Numbered from the stretch's first letter, positions 35,050 to 43,420 are shown. The stretch: DNA of 64,000 nucleotides from MTP4 sp052056915 (GCF_052056915.1 NZ_CP195119.1:2108001-2172000), one strand, 5' to 3'. Program-made: numbers and translations. The notes: a model not told the origin generated them from the sequence alone.

Positions 35050-35310
35050 TCAAATTGCGGGCGACCACCCCACCTTAAAAGGGGGGTATGCTTCGGGCCG
35101 CCCGCCCGGTTTCTTGGGAAGTGTTTAGTATCATTTAACAAACTTTCCTTAATGTAGAGTAGTAATTCGAACTCCTGTAATCATGATACCGAGAAACCTC
35201 AAATTAAAAAGGAGTAAGGGATTTCGATCTAAAGGGGCACAAAAAAACGTGCGAGGGTTCACTTCATCCCCAACTTGAAAGTCGGGGTATTCGTGACCCT
35301 GTGCGCTCCC
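35050..35310. mobile_element. Possible non-autonomous hairpin-ended element (PATE-like)
   Basis: Two related hairpins, CCCC-ACCTTAAAA-GGGGGGTATGC (35069-35090) and CCCC-AACTTGAAAGTC-GGGGTATTC (35268-35291), lie about 200 bp apart in the same orientation. Palindrome-ended, protein-less elements of this kind are known derivatives of IS200/605 transposons. No open frame lies between them. The wider gap 34867-35425 contains no gene. Confidence 0.4.
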
Positions 35311-35425
35311 GTAGTAATAAAAGCAACGGAATTATTAGAAAGTGAGCAAACTTAATCTCAAAACGTGGGGAATTTTAAACCGGCTGAAATAGAGAACGTA
35401 AACCGCCGTTGACATATGTGTCGGA

Positions 35426-36901
35426 TTATGATATCATGGGCCAAGGAAGGTTCATTTTCTTAGTAACATCCTTTAAATCATCACAAATTTTTGTGTCGAA
35501 TTTGAGTATTAAATAAATGTATATGATAGCTCCAAATGCAATGGGTATTAATATCAGCCATACTGTCGTTAATGGTATTAAAAATTTGTAAACTGACACA
35601 AAAATTGACATAATAAACGTTGCCTTTAATATATTAAGCAGGCTTTTTACCTCTATTTTGATATCTATAATTGTAGAAAGTATTCTCTTGGCGAGAAAAG
35701 CATTCATCCCTAAGGTAACAAGAGTTGAAATAGCTGCTCCTTCAATTCCAATCAGTGGTATCATGAAACTGTTGAGAACAATATTGGTAATGGATGCAAC
35801 AGCGGTCACTTTGAATGATTCTTTTTGTCTGTCCATAGCTCCAAGGTACATCGTAAAGAAATATTGGAATATATTGACTAGCTGAGCACACAATAATATT
35901 ACTAATGCGATGTATCCTGATGTAAATTCATTACCATATAAAAAGTACAGCATCCTTTCACCCAGCAAGATTCCACCTGCAATTATGGGTAATGCCATGA
36001 GAAGGGAAAAGGTGAGTGCACTTGCAAGGACTTTTTCTATGGATGTTATATCTCCTACTTTGCCCCAGTGACTGATCTTTGGCCAAAGAGTTGTGCTAAT
36101 TACTGTAGCAAGAAGTGTTGTAAAGGTGGCTAACTGAAAAGATACCTTATAAATTCCTACACTTGACTCGCTAAGGAAATAGCCAATCATAATCGCGTCT
36201 GCATAAGTATAAAGAACAACTCCTGTAGAAGTCAGGAACAGCCAAAAAGAGAATGCAGTCAGACTTTTCACATGTTTCCACTCAAACCTGACAATGTGCA
36301 GGTCTAAGAATTTGAATTGAATTATGGCTGCAACTGCAAAGCCTAATATAAACCCTCCTACAAGTCCAGCCATCTCGTATCCCAAAAAGACTGAAGCCAC
36401 CTGAATAATCATACGTGATATATTATTGGTAAGTTCTCCTACAGCATATATTCCCATTTTTCCACGGCCAGCAATTCCTTTGGACATGAGGCAGTAGAAT
36501 AATGCAACAAATTGTGCTAATATAAGCCAATCAAAAAGTTGTCTATTTATGTAATCTGTGATGTAAAGTTTGAATCCGATTAACAAGACAATTATCAAAA
36601 TGGTGACGGATGTTCGAAGAACAATAAAAGCAGAATAGTACTCGTCTTGTTCTTCTGCTTCGCTGATACGTTTAATGGCTGCACGACCAAAACCACCATC
36701 ACCAATCATGTCAATTATGCTGAAATATGAAATAAATAAAAAATAAGTACCCAATACAGCAGGTCCTAAAACATGTGCAAAGTACATTGTGCTTAATAAA
36801 CTGAAGAGAGTGTATACTATTCTGCTGATGAAAGAGACAATGCTCTGGCGTTTTAATTCACTAATAGACATAATGTTTGTAAAAATATTTTTTATGACCA
36901 T
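35426..36901 (-). CDS. Wzx-like oligosaccharide flippase
   Basis: This 491-residue protein has about 14 membrane helices and the polysaccharide-transport pattern (MATE/MOP superfamily): SIVSFISRIVYTLFSLLSTM, YFAHVLGPAVLGTYFLF, and late MNAFLAKRIL. It should flip the lipid-linked glycan made by this cluster across the membrane. Two starts are possible (ATG 36901 and ATG 36871); neither has a clear ribosome site. It faces the opposite way from the transferase genes, and with the two genes at 37197 and 38159 forms a minus-strand group. Confidence 0.88.
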   Translation of the reverse strand: MVIKNIFTNIMSISELKRQSIVSFISRIVYTLFSLLSTMYFAHVLGPAVLGTYFLFISYFSIIDMIGDGGFGRAAIKRISEAEEQDEYYSAFIVLRTSVTILIIVLLIGFKLYITDYINRQLFDWLILAQFVALFYCLMSKGIAGRGKMGIYAVGELTNNISRMIIQVASVFLGYEMAGLVGGFILGFAVAAIIQFKFLDLHIVRFEWKHVKSLTAFSFWLFLTSTGVVLYTYADAIMIGYFLSESSVGIYKVSFQLATFTTLLATVISTTLWPKISHWGKVGDITSIEKVLASALTFSLLMALPIIAGGILLGERMLYFLYGNEFTSGYIALVILLCAQLVNIFQYFFTMYLGAMDRQKESFKVTAVASITNIVLNSFMIPLIGIEGAAISTLVTLGMNAFLAKRILSTIIDIKIEVKSLLNILKATFIMSIFVSVYKFLIPLTTVWLILIPIAFGAIIYIYLILKFDTKICDDLKDVTKKMNLPWPMIS

Positions 36902-37196
36902 GGCTCTGAATAAATGATCGTTTTTTTAACAGCTTTCAAACACACTTGTAGAACTCCAAAATCGCTTATTTGTTTTCTTTTTCTTACGTTGAGTTCAAAA
37001 TTCATTGGAAATTTACTATAAAATAAATGTATTTTAATGAGGAATCATATAAAAGACATTGTAATACATATTGTAGGTACTATCTTTTATATATTCGAGC
37101 ATATGTAGATCCATTTTCAGTAAAACTAACATCAGTTGGAATGCCAATTTATCTTATTCTTATGATCAGATTGCATAGGATTTATCATTGAATCTT
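36902..37196. other. Intergenic, AT-rich, no gene seen
   Basis: Just under 300 bp, T/A-rich, between two minus-strand genes. It probably holds the flippase promoter. Confidence 0.5.
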
Positions 37197-38132
37197 TCAT
37201 GCACATTCATTTTCAAACCATTTTATTACTTCAGCAAGTTCTTCCTTGAAATTATTTTCTGGGCTGTATCCAAAAGTTTTTGCTCTTGATATGTCCGCCA
37301 AAGAATGTTTAATATCCCCTGACCTTGGATCTCCATATATAGGTTTAATGTTTTTCCCAAGAATTTCATTTATATAGTCAACTAACTGGTTAATAGTTAT
37401 CCTTCTTTCACAAGCAATGTTGAAAATCCCAGTTGAATCAGATTCACAGGAAAGTATGTTGGCATCAACAACATTTTTTACAAAAGAAAAATCCCTGCTC
37501 TGTTCCCCATCTCCAAAAATCACAGGACTCTCATCATTCAAAATCGCAGTAATAAATTTCGGAATCACAGCAGAATACTGGGAAGTCGGGTCCTGCCTCG
37601 GGCCAAATACATTAAAATATCTCAAACAAACTGTTGGAAGCCCGTAGAGTTCTTCAAAAACTCTGCAGTACATTTCGCCGGTGGCTTTTGTGATCGCATA
37701 AGGGGATTGAGGATTTACCGGCATATCTTCTCTTTTGGGAAGAGTTGGAGTGTCGCCGTAGACTGAAGAAGAGGACGAAAATATGACTTTCTTGATTCCT
37801 GCGTCTTTTGCTGCAATCAGGACGTTCAGAGTGCCTGTTACGTTTGCTTCGTTGGAGCTGTAGGGGTCTTTTACGCTTCTCGGGACGCTTGGGATGGCTC
37901 CGAGGTGGAAAACGTAGTCTTTTCCCTGGAATATTTCGGTCAGATTCAGGTCTACTATGCTGTCTTTGATCAGGGTGAGGTTTTTGTGGTCTAACAGGTG
38001 TTTGATGTTTTCCATCTTGCCGGTGGCTTCGTTGTCAATTACAGTTACTTCGTTATCTTCAAGCAACCTTTCAGTAAGATGGGAGCCGATAAAGCCCATT
38101 CCGCCGGTTACTATTACTTTTTTATTTTGCAA
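37197..38132 (-). CDS. NAD-dependent sugar-nucleotide epimerase (GalE-like)
   Basis: This 311-residue protein has GGMGFIGSHLTERLLE, SSSSVYGDTPTLPK, YAITKATGEMYCRVFEE and RYFNVFGPRQDP. These are the NAD site, Ser, Tyr/Lys and substrate loop of archaeal UDP-glucose/UDP-GlcNAc 4-epimerases and related enzymes. The start is TTG with GAGGGG upstream. It lies 26 bp after the dehydrogenase gene and is likely cotranscribed with it. Confidence 0.87.
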   Translation of the reverse strand: MQNKKVIVTGGMGFIGSHLTERLLEDNEVTVIDNEATGKMENIKHLLDHKNLTLIKDSIVDLNLTEIFQGKDYVFHLGAIPSVPRSVKDPYSSNEANVTGTLNVLIAAKDAGIKKVIFSSSSSVYGDTPTLPKREDMPVNPQSPYAITKATGEMYCRVFEELYGLPTVCLRYFNVFGPRQDPTSQYSAVIPKFITAILNDESPVIFGDGEQSRDFSFVKNVVDANILSCESDSTGIFNIACERRITINQLVDYINEILGKNIKPIYGDPRSGDIKHSLADISRAKTFGYSPENNFKEELAEVIKWFENECA

Positions 38133-38158
38133 ATAATCCCCTCTGTAAAATTGTAAAA

Positions 38159-39829
38159 TTATGAAAGTTTTTGGAGTTTGCTTTTCTGCACTTCTTTTTT
38201 AATCCTCTGGATGTGGCCCCTTCCGAGGGCTTTGACTTCACAGCCAAGTTCGAAGTATCGTCGTATTTTTTCGTCGGACAATATTCCGAAGCAGTCGACT
38301 ACTGCGATAGGTCCGCCTGCCATCTCTACGATAGCTTCCGGTTCAAGGTTAAGGTATTCATTATGCGGAACTGCGAGGACCAGGGCTTCTATATCTTTAA
38401 TAGCTGTTGAAAAGTCATTTTCGATTTTTAACTCCGTTAAATTGTCCTGGTTCCTGAAGAAGCGCTTCCAGGACTGCCCGGATGCAGGGTATGTGTCCTG
38501 GCTTTCCATCTCGTACCAGTGGTCCACGTAAGGGTCATGGACACGCATTTCAGCGCCCATTTCGGTCAGTTTCCTGACGACAATTTCGCTTCCGCTGTAT
38601 CTGGTGTCGCCTACATCCTGCCGGTAGCTTGCTCCGCAGATCAGGACATCGGCTCCTGCGATGTAGCGGTCCATGTTCCGGAGGGCGTCCCTTGTAAGTT
38701 CGGCTACGTGCAGAGCTCTTGTATCGTTGGTGTCAATGGATGTGGGAGTGATCTTGAATACGTTATCTCCGTCTTCAAAGCCCAGGATGTGTTTGTAAGC
38801 CCAGTAACCCAGTCCTCCGTCTTTTGGAAGACAGTAACCTCCGATTCCGGGTCCTGGGAAGATGATATTGCTGTGGGTTGGGCGCATTTTTATGGCATTT
38901 ATCACTTTTATAATGTCCACACCGTTTCTTTCAGAGAAGATACTCCATTCGTTGAGGAATGCGAGTATTGTTGCACGGTATGAATTTTCAATAATTTTTG
39001 AGGTTTCGGATTCTATCGGCCTGTCCATTACCGTCAGGGGATAGTCTTTGGTGTTGATTACTTCGTGGAGGAATTTTTCAACCTTTAATTTTGCTTCGTC
39101 AGTGCAGCCGGCACAGACTCTCCAGAAATCGCGTACACTTGCAACGTAGTCTTTTCCAGGCATGACTCGTTCATAGCTGTGTGCAAGCAGGGGGGTTGAA
39201 TCAATTCCGCGCTTGTAAAAAGCTTTTTTCAGAAGAGGAAGGGCAACGAATTCGGTGGTTCCGGGAGCAACGGTCGTTTCGATCAGGACAAGGCACTCCG
39301 GACAGATGTTTTCTCCGATTGTTTTCATGGAAGCTTCAAGGGCAGCCATGTCGGTCTCACCGGTCCTGACGTTTCCAAGTTCACACTTTACATAATCGCA
39401 CTGGATGTCCACCACAACAACGTCAGCCAGTTTCAGGCATTCGTTGTTATATGTTGCAGTCAGGGTCTTTGTTTCCAGAATGCAGCGTTCTATGATCTCG
39501 TCCACTTCTTTGTCTTCCGACTTTACGGGGGACAGGCCTTTGTTTAAAACAGGTATTTTCCAGTAGCTTCTGGTGCTTGGCCTCTGGCAGCCGATGACAA
39601 ATTTGCTGTAGTTTCCATTTTCGTCTTTTGTGTCTGCAATAATTGCAGCCATCACGGCTCCTACAAATCCCACTCCCATTACGACAACAATTTCTTTTCC
39701 TTCTTCCCGGGCCTGATTTACAAGGGCTTCAATTCTTTTGAATTCCCCTTCATATTCTTCAGGCTTTGGAAGTGGAAATTTTTCCCCTTCCGGACTAACT
39801 GATAAACTATAATTATTCTGGACGGACAT
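38159..39829 (-). CDS. UDP-sugar 6-dehydrogenase (UDP-ManNAcA/UDP-GlcA type), long form
   Basis: This protein of about 556 residues is a nucleotide-sugar dehydrogenase that oxidises C6 to a carboxylate using two NAD. Visible features are the N-terminal VVVMGVGFVGAVMAA, LIETTVAPGTTE, ENSYRATILAFLNEW, the catalytic Cys in GPGIGGYCLPKDG, and DVLICGASYRQDVGD in the second nucleotide-binding domain. The ATG at 39829 has GGAG 7 nt upstream. It is about 100 residues longer than common family members. A remnant of wecB lies directly upstream, so the two probably once formed a UDP-ManNAcA pair. Confidence 0.87.
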   Translation of the reverse strand: MSVQNNYSLSVSPEGEKFPLPKPEEYEGEFKRIEALVNQAREEGKEIVVVMGVGFVGAVMAAIIADTKDENGNYSKFVIGCQRPSTRSYWKIPVLNKGLSPVKSEDKEVDEIIERCILETKTLTATYNNECLKLADVVVVDIQCDYVKCELGNVRTGETDMAALEASMKTIGENICPECLVLIETTVAPGTTEFVALPLLKKAFYKRGIDSTPLLAHSYERVMPGKDYVASVRDFWRVCAGCTDEAKLKVEKFLHEVINTKDYPLTVMDRPIESETSKIIENSYRATILAFLNEWSIFSERNGVDIIKVINAIKMRPTHSNIIFPGPGIGGYCLPKDGGLGYWAYKHILGFEDGDNVFKITPTSIDTNDTRALHVAELTRDALRNMDRYIAGADVLICGASYRQDVGDTRYSGSEIVVRKLTEMGAEMRVHDPYVDHWYEMESQDTYPASGQSWKRFFRNQDNLTELKIENDFSTAIKDIEALVLAVPHNEYLNLEPEAIVEMAGGPIAVVDCFGILSDEKIRRYFELGCEVKALGRGHIQRIKKEVQKSKLQKLS

Positions 39830-39887
39830 GGTTTTTCTCCAAAAAAGCAATCTTCATTTTAATTATCCAGCTATCATTACAGAGTGT

Positions 39888-39980
39888 TTAATATTCAATT
39901 CCCTGTTTTTCACATTCCCGGATAATCGGGCTCATTTTTATTATCTCTGGCCTTGTGCCGAGGATGATCGCGATTTTCAT
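39888..39980 (-). pseudogene. wecB: wecB remnant (UDP-GlcNAc 2-epimerase N terminus)
   Basis: The minus strand encodes MKIAIILGTRPEIIKMSPII and then RECEKQGIEY, the well-known N terminus of UDP-N-acetylglucosamine 2-epimerase, and then stops at TAA 39888. The enzyme is normally about 360 residues. A GTGGGA ribosome site is still in place. Only 30 codons remain, so the gene has been deleted apart from its start. Confidence 0.85.
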
Positions 39981-40154
39981 GAGTCCCACTTAATTTATTA
40001 ATAAAGATGAGTAATACAAATATCCAAATTTTTAGTATGATACACTTTATAATTATTTAAGTGATTTGGTTAATCCGGATAGCCCTCCTTTAAAGTTTCG
40101 ATCCGTAAAAAGGTATTCTTTCAGGGGAAATGGCTTGGTGCGGTTTGGCTGCGG

Positions 40155-40216
40155 TTGCCCGGGAAGTTCCTGGAGGAGCCCGCCAACAAGCTAAAAATAA
40201 AAATAAAGTTTTGGGG
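40155..40216 (+). repeat. A-type repeat end
   Basis: GTTGCCCGGGAAGTTCC ... GAGCCCGCCAAC, then AAAAATAAAAATAAAGTTTT. This copy lies 79 bp upstream of the first zinc microprotein gene, and another lies downstream of it (40501). Confidence 0.65.
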
Positions 40217-40294
40217 AATTTTTTTATATGGTAAAGAAGTAACAAACACCCATAGTTTTTTGTTTTTTAAAGTATACTTCTGGGTGATGTGTAC

Positions 40295-40450
40295 ATGGAT
40301 CATGTAAGGAAAATTTGCCCCGTTTGCGGCAGGGAGTTCTTTGTTCTGGAAAGTGTGGAAGAAAAGGCGGTTTACTGCACTCTTGAGTGCCTGGCAAGGG
40401 GCCAGGGAGATCCGGGGGTTCGGGACGAGTTTTTGGTTGCCGGACAGTAA
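40295..40450 (+). CDS. CxxC zinc microprotein, copy 1 (51 residues)
   Basis: This short gene encodes 51 residues with CPVCGREFF (Cys 8, 11) and VYCTLEC (Cys 28, 32), a C-x2-C...C-x3-C pattern that should bind one zinc, like TRASH or treble-clef knuckles. GGTGAT lies 6 nt before the ATG. Two paralogs (48173, 51874) share both the protein and about 80 bp of upstream sequence, including a TTTTTTATA-like TATA and CTACTTCCGGGTGATG. The gene is bracketed by A-type repeat ends. Function is unknown; metal-dependent regulation or a toxin/antitoxin-like role is possible. Confidence 0.75.
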   Translation: MDHVRKICPVCGREFFVLESVEEKAVYCTLECLARGQGDPGVRDEFLVAGQ

Positions 40451-40500
40451 GTTTCGCGGGGGAATCTGCGGTTTGCAGGGGAGAGCTTGGAGTGGAGCTG

Positions 40501-40570
40501 GTAAAGGTTGTTCCGGGGAAGTGTTCGCAGGGGCCCGCTGACCGGCTAAAAATAAAAAATGAGTTTTGAA
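40501..40570 (+). repeat. A-type repeat end
   Basis: GTAAAGGTTGTTCCGGGGAA, GTGTTCGCAGGGGCCCGCTG, then ACCGGCTAAAAATAAAAAAT. It is 51 bp 3' of the zinc microprotein gene. Confidence 0.75.
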
Positions 40571-40656
40571 AATTGATGGGTGCTCGGGTTTTCGAATCGA
40601 AGTGTATAAATTTAAAACTCGACACTTTATTGCACGTAACGGGAATTATTCTATTT

Positions 40657-41841
40657 TCAAATTTCCTTGAATTGAATTTCGAACTCTGTCCCATTGCCCC
40701 TTTTAATCTCTATACGGCCTCCTATCTGGTCCACAAGGGTGCTTACGAGTTGAAGCCCAAAGGAGTCCGTGTTTTCAAAGTTTATTCTTTCGGGAAGTCC
40801 CTGGCCATCATCTCCTATGATAAGTAGGAATGAAGAACCCTTCTTGTTCCTACAGTCCTTTTTTGTCCCCGGATTTCCGGGGATTTTATGGTTTTTTTCG
40901 TAATTTTCCACTCTATGGAAGTTTATGTGGACCTCTCCTTCTTTTTCATCGGGAAAGGCATGCTTAAGGGCATTTGAAATCAGTTCATTTACAATAATTC
41001 CTAGAGGGATTGCGGTGTTCATTCCAAGATGGGCCTGTTCAAGGTCGAGCGTCAGTTTGATCCTGTCATTCCCCAGGCTGTATGAACTGAAGAGTTCTGC
41101 GGTGAGTTTATGAAGATAGCCTGCAAAGTCAAGCTTGTCTATTGCATCTTTTTTGTAGAGCTCTTCATGAATCAGGGCCATCGAAGTTATGCGGTTCTGG
41201 CTTTCCCTGAAAGCTTCAAGTATCTTTTCATCATTGAATTTTTCAGCTTCCAGGCTGAGAAGGGCCGAGATTACCTGCAGGTTATTTTTAATCCTGTGGT
41301 GAATTTCTTTCATGCGGGCTTCTTCAATTTTTTTAAGGGCAATTTCCAGCGCTTTTCGTTTCGTGATGTCCCGAATAAAACCCTGTGCAAGTTTCTGCAT
41401 TCCGGAATCTGCCGGAAGGATCTGGATTATTTGCCTGACCCATCTTACTTCCTTGTTTTTTCTCCTAATCCTGTACTCCATTTCGGTAAAACTATCCGGC
41501 TCGGAGAGCATTTTTTGTATGTTTTCAAAAACCAGAGGCAGGTCTTCCGGCAATATCAGTTCCTTCCACTTTACTTTCCCGTTCAGAAATTCTTTCTTGC
41601 CGTAGCCTGTAATATCTTCTACGGCCCCGTCTATGAATGTTGGTGCAAAGTTCTCGTTAATCCGAAAGCCTACAAGCCCATCGATATTTTGCACGAGTGA
41701 ATAATAATCTTCTTTCCTCACATGAAACGCCTCCCCTGCGACTTCAATCCCGGTTTCACCTATTTCTGCCGGGAATTTTTCAAAGATACCATAGCCATTA
41801 ATCGGAAATTCCCCTTTCTTTTTTAATTTCTCTGATACCAC
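40657..41841 (-). CDS. PAS-domain sensor histidine kinase (HisKA_2 type)
   Basis: This 394-residue soluble kinase has a PAS domain (about 45-170; INENFAPTFIDGAVEDITGY, RWVRQI, QGFIRDITKRK). The dimerisation helix has the phospho-acceptor His in IHHRIKNNLQVISALLSLE (about 185). The HATPase domain follows, with IVNELISNALKHAF (N box) and GDDGQGLPERI (G1). This HRIKNNL type is common in methanogens. No response regulator is adjacent. The open frame begins at a GTG (41841) that overlaps the small gene at 41798-41953; there is no ribosome site, so the start is uncertain. The signal sensed is unknown. Confidence 0.88.
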   Translation of the reverse strand: MVSEKLKKKGEFPINGYGIFEKFPAEIGETGIEVAGEAFHVRKEDYYSLVQNIDGLVGFRINENFAPTFIDGAVEDITGYGKKEFLNGKVKWKELILPEDLPLVFENIQKMLSEPDSFTEMEYRIRRKNKEVRWVRQIIQILPADSGMQKLAQGFIRDITKRKALEIALKKIEEARMKEIHHRIKNNLQVISALLSLEAEKFNDEKILEAFRESQNRITSMALIHEELYKKDAIDKLDFAGYLHKLTAELFSSYSLGNDRIKLTLDLEQAHLGMNTAIPLGIIVNELISNALKHAFPDEKEGEVHINFHRVENYEKNHKIPGNPGTKKDCRNKKGSSFLLIIGDDGQGLPERINFENTDSFGLQLVSTLVDQIGGRIEIKRGNGTEFEIQFKEI

Positions 41842-41953
41842 GACTTAATGCAGCCCTGTGTGCCTCACTGTAATGCTGGAAAAAACCCTCTTTTACAAAA
41901 TTGGTAAGATCGGCTTCATCCACTTCAGCAATATACAGGCTTTTCTTTGGCAT
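41798..41953 (-). CDS. Small protein overlapping the kinase start (51 residues)
   Basis: A 51-residue frame begins MPKKSLYIAEVDEADLTNF and contains HYSEAHRAALSRGIREIKKE. It has an excellent ribosome site (GGAGGGG, 6 nt before ATG 41953), better than that of the kinase gene, whose 5' end it overlaps by 44 bases. The charged helical C terminus resembles small DNA-binding or antitoxin proteins. Translation of this gene may be coupled to the kinase. Confidence 0.6.
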   Translation of the reverse strand: MPKKSLYIAEVDEADLTNFVKEGFFQHYSEAHRAALSRGIREIKKERGISD

Positions 41954-41988
41954 AGCAATCCCCTCCATTGTGCATTTATTATCACCTA

Positions 41989-42030
41989 ATTATCTGATAA
42001 TATGCTTCTTTGTTAAGATAATTATCTTAA
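41989..42030. promoter_or_regulatory. Palindromic operator pair between divergent genes
   Basis: ATTATCTGATAAT (41989-42001) and the perfect 18-bp palindrome TTAAGATAATTATCTTAA (42013-42030) share the half-site ATTATC/GATAAT. They lie between the small gene at 41953 (minus) and the ribbon-helix-helix gene at 42157 (plus). A further ATAATTATCATATTAT is near 42060. Ribbon-helix-helix proteins bind such repeats, so autoregulation is likely. Confidence 0.5.
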
Positions 42031-42156
42031 TAAATTAAATAGCTTTCCATTTTAGAGCATAATTATCATATTATATACTCAAATAATCTGCTAATTAGAC
42101 TCATTATGTATATATGCCCAGATGCGCATATAATTAACAACTTTGGTGAGCCCCCC

Positions 42157-42468
42157 ATGGACATTCAGTATAAAAAAGAAAAAATCAGTGCGACAGTAAG
42201 TCCGTATATAAAAAAACAGGTGGACGAACTGGTTAAAAATAAAGAATTTAGTAGCGTTTCAGATCTGGTAAGTACTGCCTTAACGGAATTTTTAGTAAAG
42301 TACAACCAGAAAACTCATCCATGCAATCAAAAATCAGTTCAAGAAATGAAAGAAACCCCCGACACTCTTCCAGAATTAATCCGAATTATTATGGAAAATG
42401 AAGAAGGCAGAAAAATTGTAGAAGACATGTTTAAAAAAATGAAGTCTGGAAATTCAGAAAAATATTAA
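42157..42468 (+). CDS. Ribbon-helix-helix (CopG-like) DNA-binding protein
   Basis: This protein of about 103 residues has an N-terminal beta strand and helix pair typical of ribbon-helix-helix regulators: KISATVSPYIKKQVDELVKN, then SSVSDLVSTALTEFLVKY. The C-terminal half is acidic and helical. The ATG at 42157 (preceded by GGTGAG) is preferred to the upstream ATG at 42106. Palindromic sites lie in its promoter. It may act as a transcription regulator or antitoxin; no toxin gene follows. Confidence 0.75.
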   Translation: MDIQYKKEKISATVSPYIKKQVDELVKNKEFSSVSDLVSTALTEFLVKYNQKTHPCNQKSVQEMKETPDTLPELIRIIMENEEGRKIVEDMFKKMKSGNSEKY

Positions 42469-42628
42469 TTTTCTCAAAAAATCTTTTCCTGCCGAATTAT
42501 CAGTAATTTACTATCAGATTTTGGAATCGATAAAACGGTAAATCCCACCCCGGAATTTCTACCCTCAAAGAAGCATTCCTAACGGGGATGGGTACGGCTC
42601 TTTTCGTCTAAAACTGCCTTCTAATTTA

Positions 42629-42646
42629 ATGGTTGCCGGACAGTAA
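42629..42646 (+). pseudogene. Last codons of a zinc microprotein gene
   Basis: ATGGTTGCCGGACAGTAA repeats the last codons (VAGQ-stop) of the gene at 40295, and the next 120 bp match its 3' flank through the A-type repeat (42697-42770). Nothing of the rest of the gene remains, so this is a cut-off copy of the gene-plus-repeat unit. Confidence 0.6.
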
Positions 42647-42696
42647 GTTTCGCGGGGGAATCTGCGGTTTGCCGGGTAGAGGGGTGGAGTGGTGCT

Positions 42697-42770
42697 GGTA
42701 AAGGTTGTTCCGGGGAAGTGTTCGTAGGTGCCCGCTGACCGGTGAAATATAAAAATGAAGTTTTGAATTA
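42697..42770 (+). repeat. A-type repeat end
   Basis: AAAGGTTGTTCCGGGGAAGT ... GACCGGTGAAATATAAAAAT. It follows the zinc-gene remnant as it follows the intact gene at 40295, and runs directly into a D-type repeat. Confidence 0.75.
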
Positions 42771-42853
42771 GTAGTCCTCTTGAGGGAGCGAAGCGACCGA
42801 AAAGGACCCCGTGCTCCCGAAGCGGAACTCGGGTGCCGAAGCGGAACTCGGGT
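42771..42853 (+). repeat. D-type repeat
   Basis: AGTCCTCTTGAGGGAGCGAA, CCGAAAAGGACCCCGTGCTC, then two copies of CCGAAGCGGAACTCGGGT. The arms AGTCCT and AGGACC can pair. Further copies are at 46239 and 46678. It ends 15 bp before the stop codon of the nucleotidyltransferase gene. Confidence 0.7.
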
Positions 42854-42868
42854 AGTTTATTTCTTCTC

Positions 42869-43339
42869 TCATCGAAACCCGTTCTCCGCTATTCTTTTCA
42901 GGCTCTCTTTTGCATGCCTTTCAATGTGATACCGCTCGTCAAGGTACCTGGACATTATTTTTGTTTCGAACCTGACCCTTTCAAGTTCGTCGGATTTCAA
43001 AATAATTCCGTCACGTATGACATTATAGGTCAAAAGGAGGGGTGAATCATTGAGTACCACGAGGTCTACGTTATTCGTATTAAGAAGTTCTGTAAGTTTG
43101 CCGATCAATTCAAGTTGAAGGTCAAAGGCTTCCTCCTGTAAAAGGCTCTCCTTAAAAAGCACAGCTATATCTATATCGCTTAAGCTGTTAGCTTCTCCAC
43201 GGACTGTTGAGCCAAAAAGATAAGCTACCGTAACATCCTCAACTCCGGAGAAAAAATCCCTGAGCTCCCTTTCAAGCCTTTCAAGCTTCGGGTCTGGAGT
43301 AACGGACTTCACATCAGCAGACTGCATATTACCCATCAT
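42869..43339 (-). CDS. MNT-type nucleotidyltransferase (MntA-like)
   Basis: This 156-residue protein has the minimal nucleotidyltransferase motif GSTVRGEANSLSDIDIAV (GS-x10-DxD) and a third acidic residue in NNVDLVVLND. Proteins of this kind are antitoxins that AMPylate HEPN toxins. No HEPN gene is adjacent; instead a small winged-helix-like protein is encoded upstream on the same strand, separated by about 170 bp. The partner is therefore unclear. Confidence 0.85.
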   Translation of the reverse strand: MMGNMQSADVKSVTPDPKLERLERELRDFFSGVEDVTVAYLFGSTVRGEANSLSDIDIAVLFKESLLQEEAFDLQLELIGKLTELLNTNNVDLVVLNDSPLLLTYNVIRDGIILKSDELERVRFETKIMSRYLDERYHIERHAKESLKRIAENGFR

Positions 43340-43375
43340 TAAGGACTTTATGCTTACCTCTGTTTATATCTTATG

Positions 43376-43420
43376 CAGGTCCTACAATAGCAGGTCTTGC
43401 AATAGAAGGTCCTACAATAT
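43376..43420. repeat. 15-bp tandem repeat, three copies
   Basis: CAGGTCCTACAATAG, CAGGTCTTGCAATAG and AAGGTCCTACAATAT in direct succession, between the nucleotidyltransferase and winged-helix genes. Confidence 0.75.

Noticed and set aside
40341..40541. 66-residue frame overlapping the first zinc microprotein gene
   Set aside because: The conserved frame in all three copies is the one with the Cys motifs starting at 40295; this frame is not kept.
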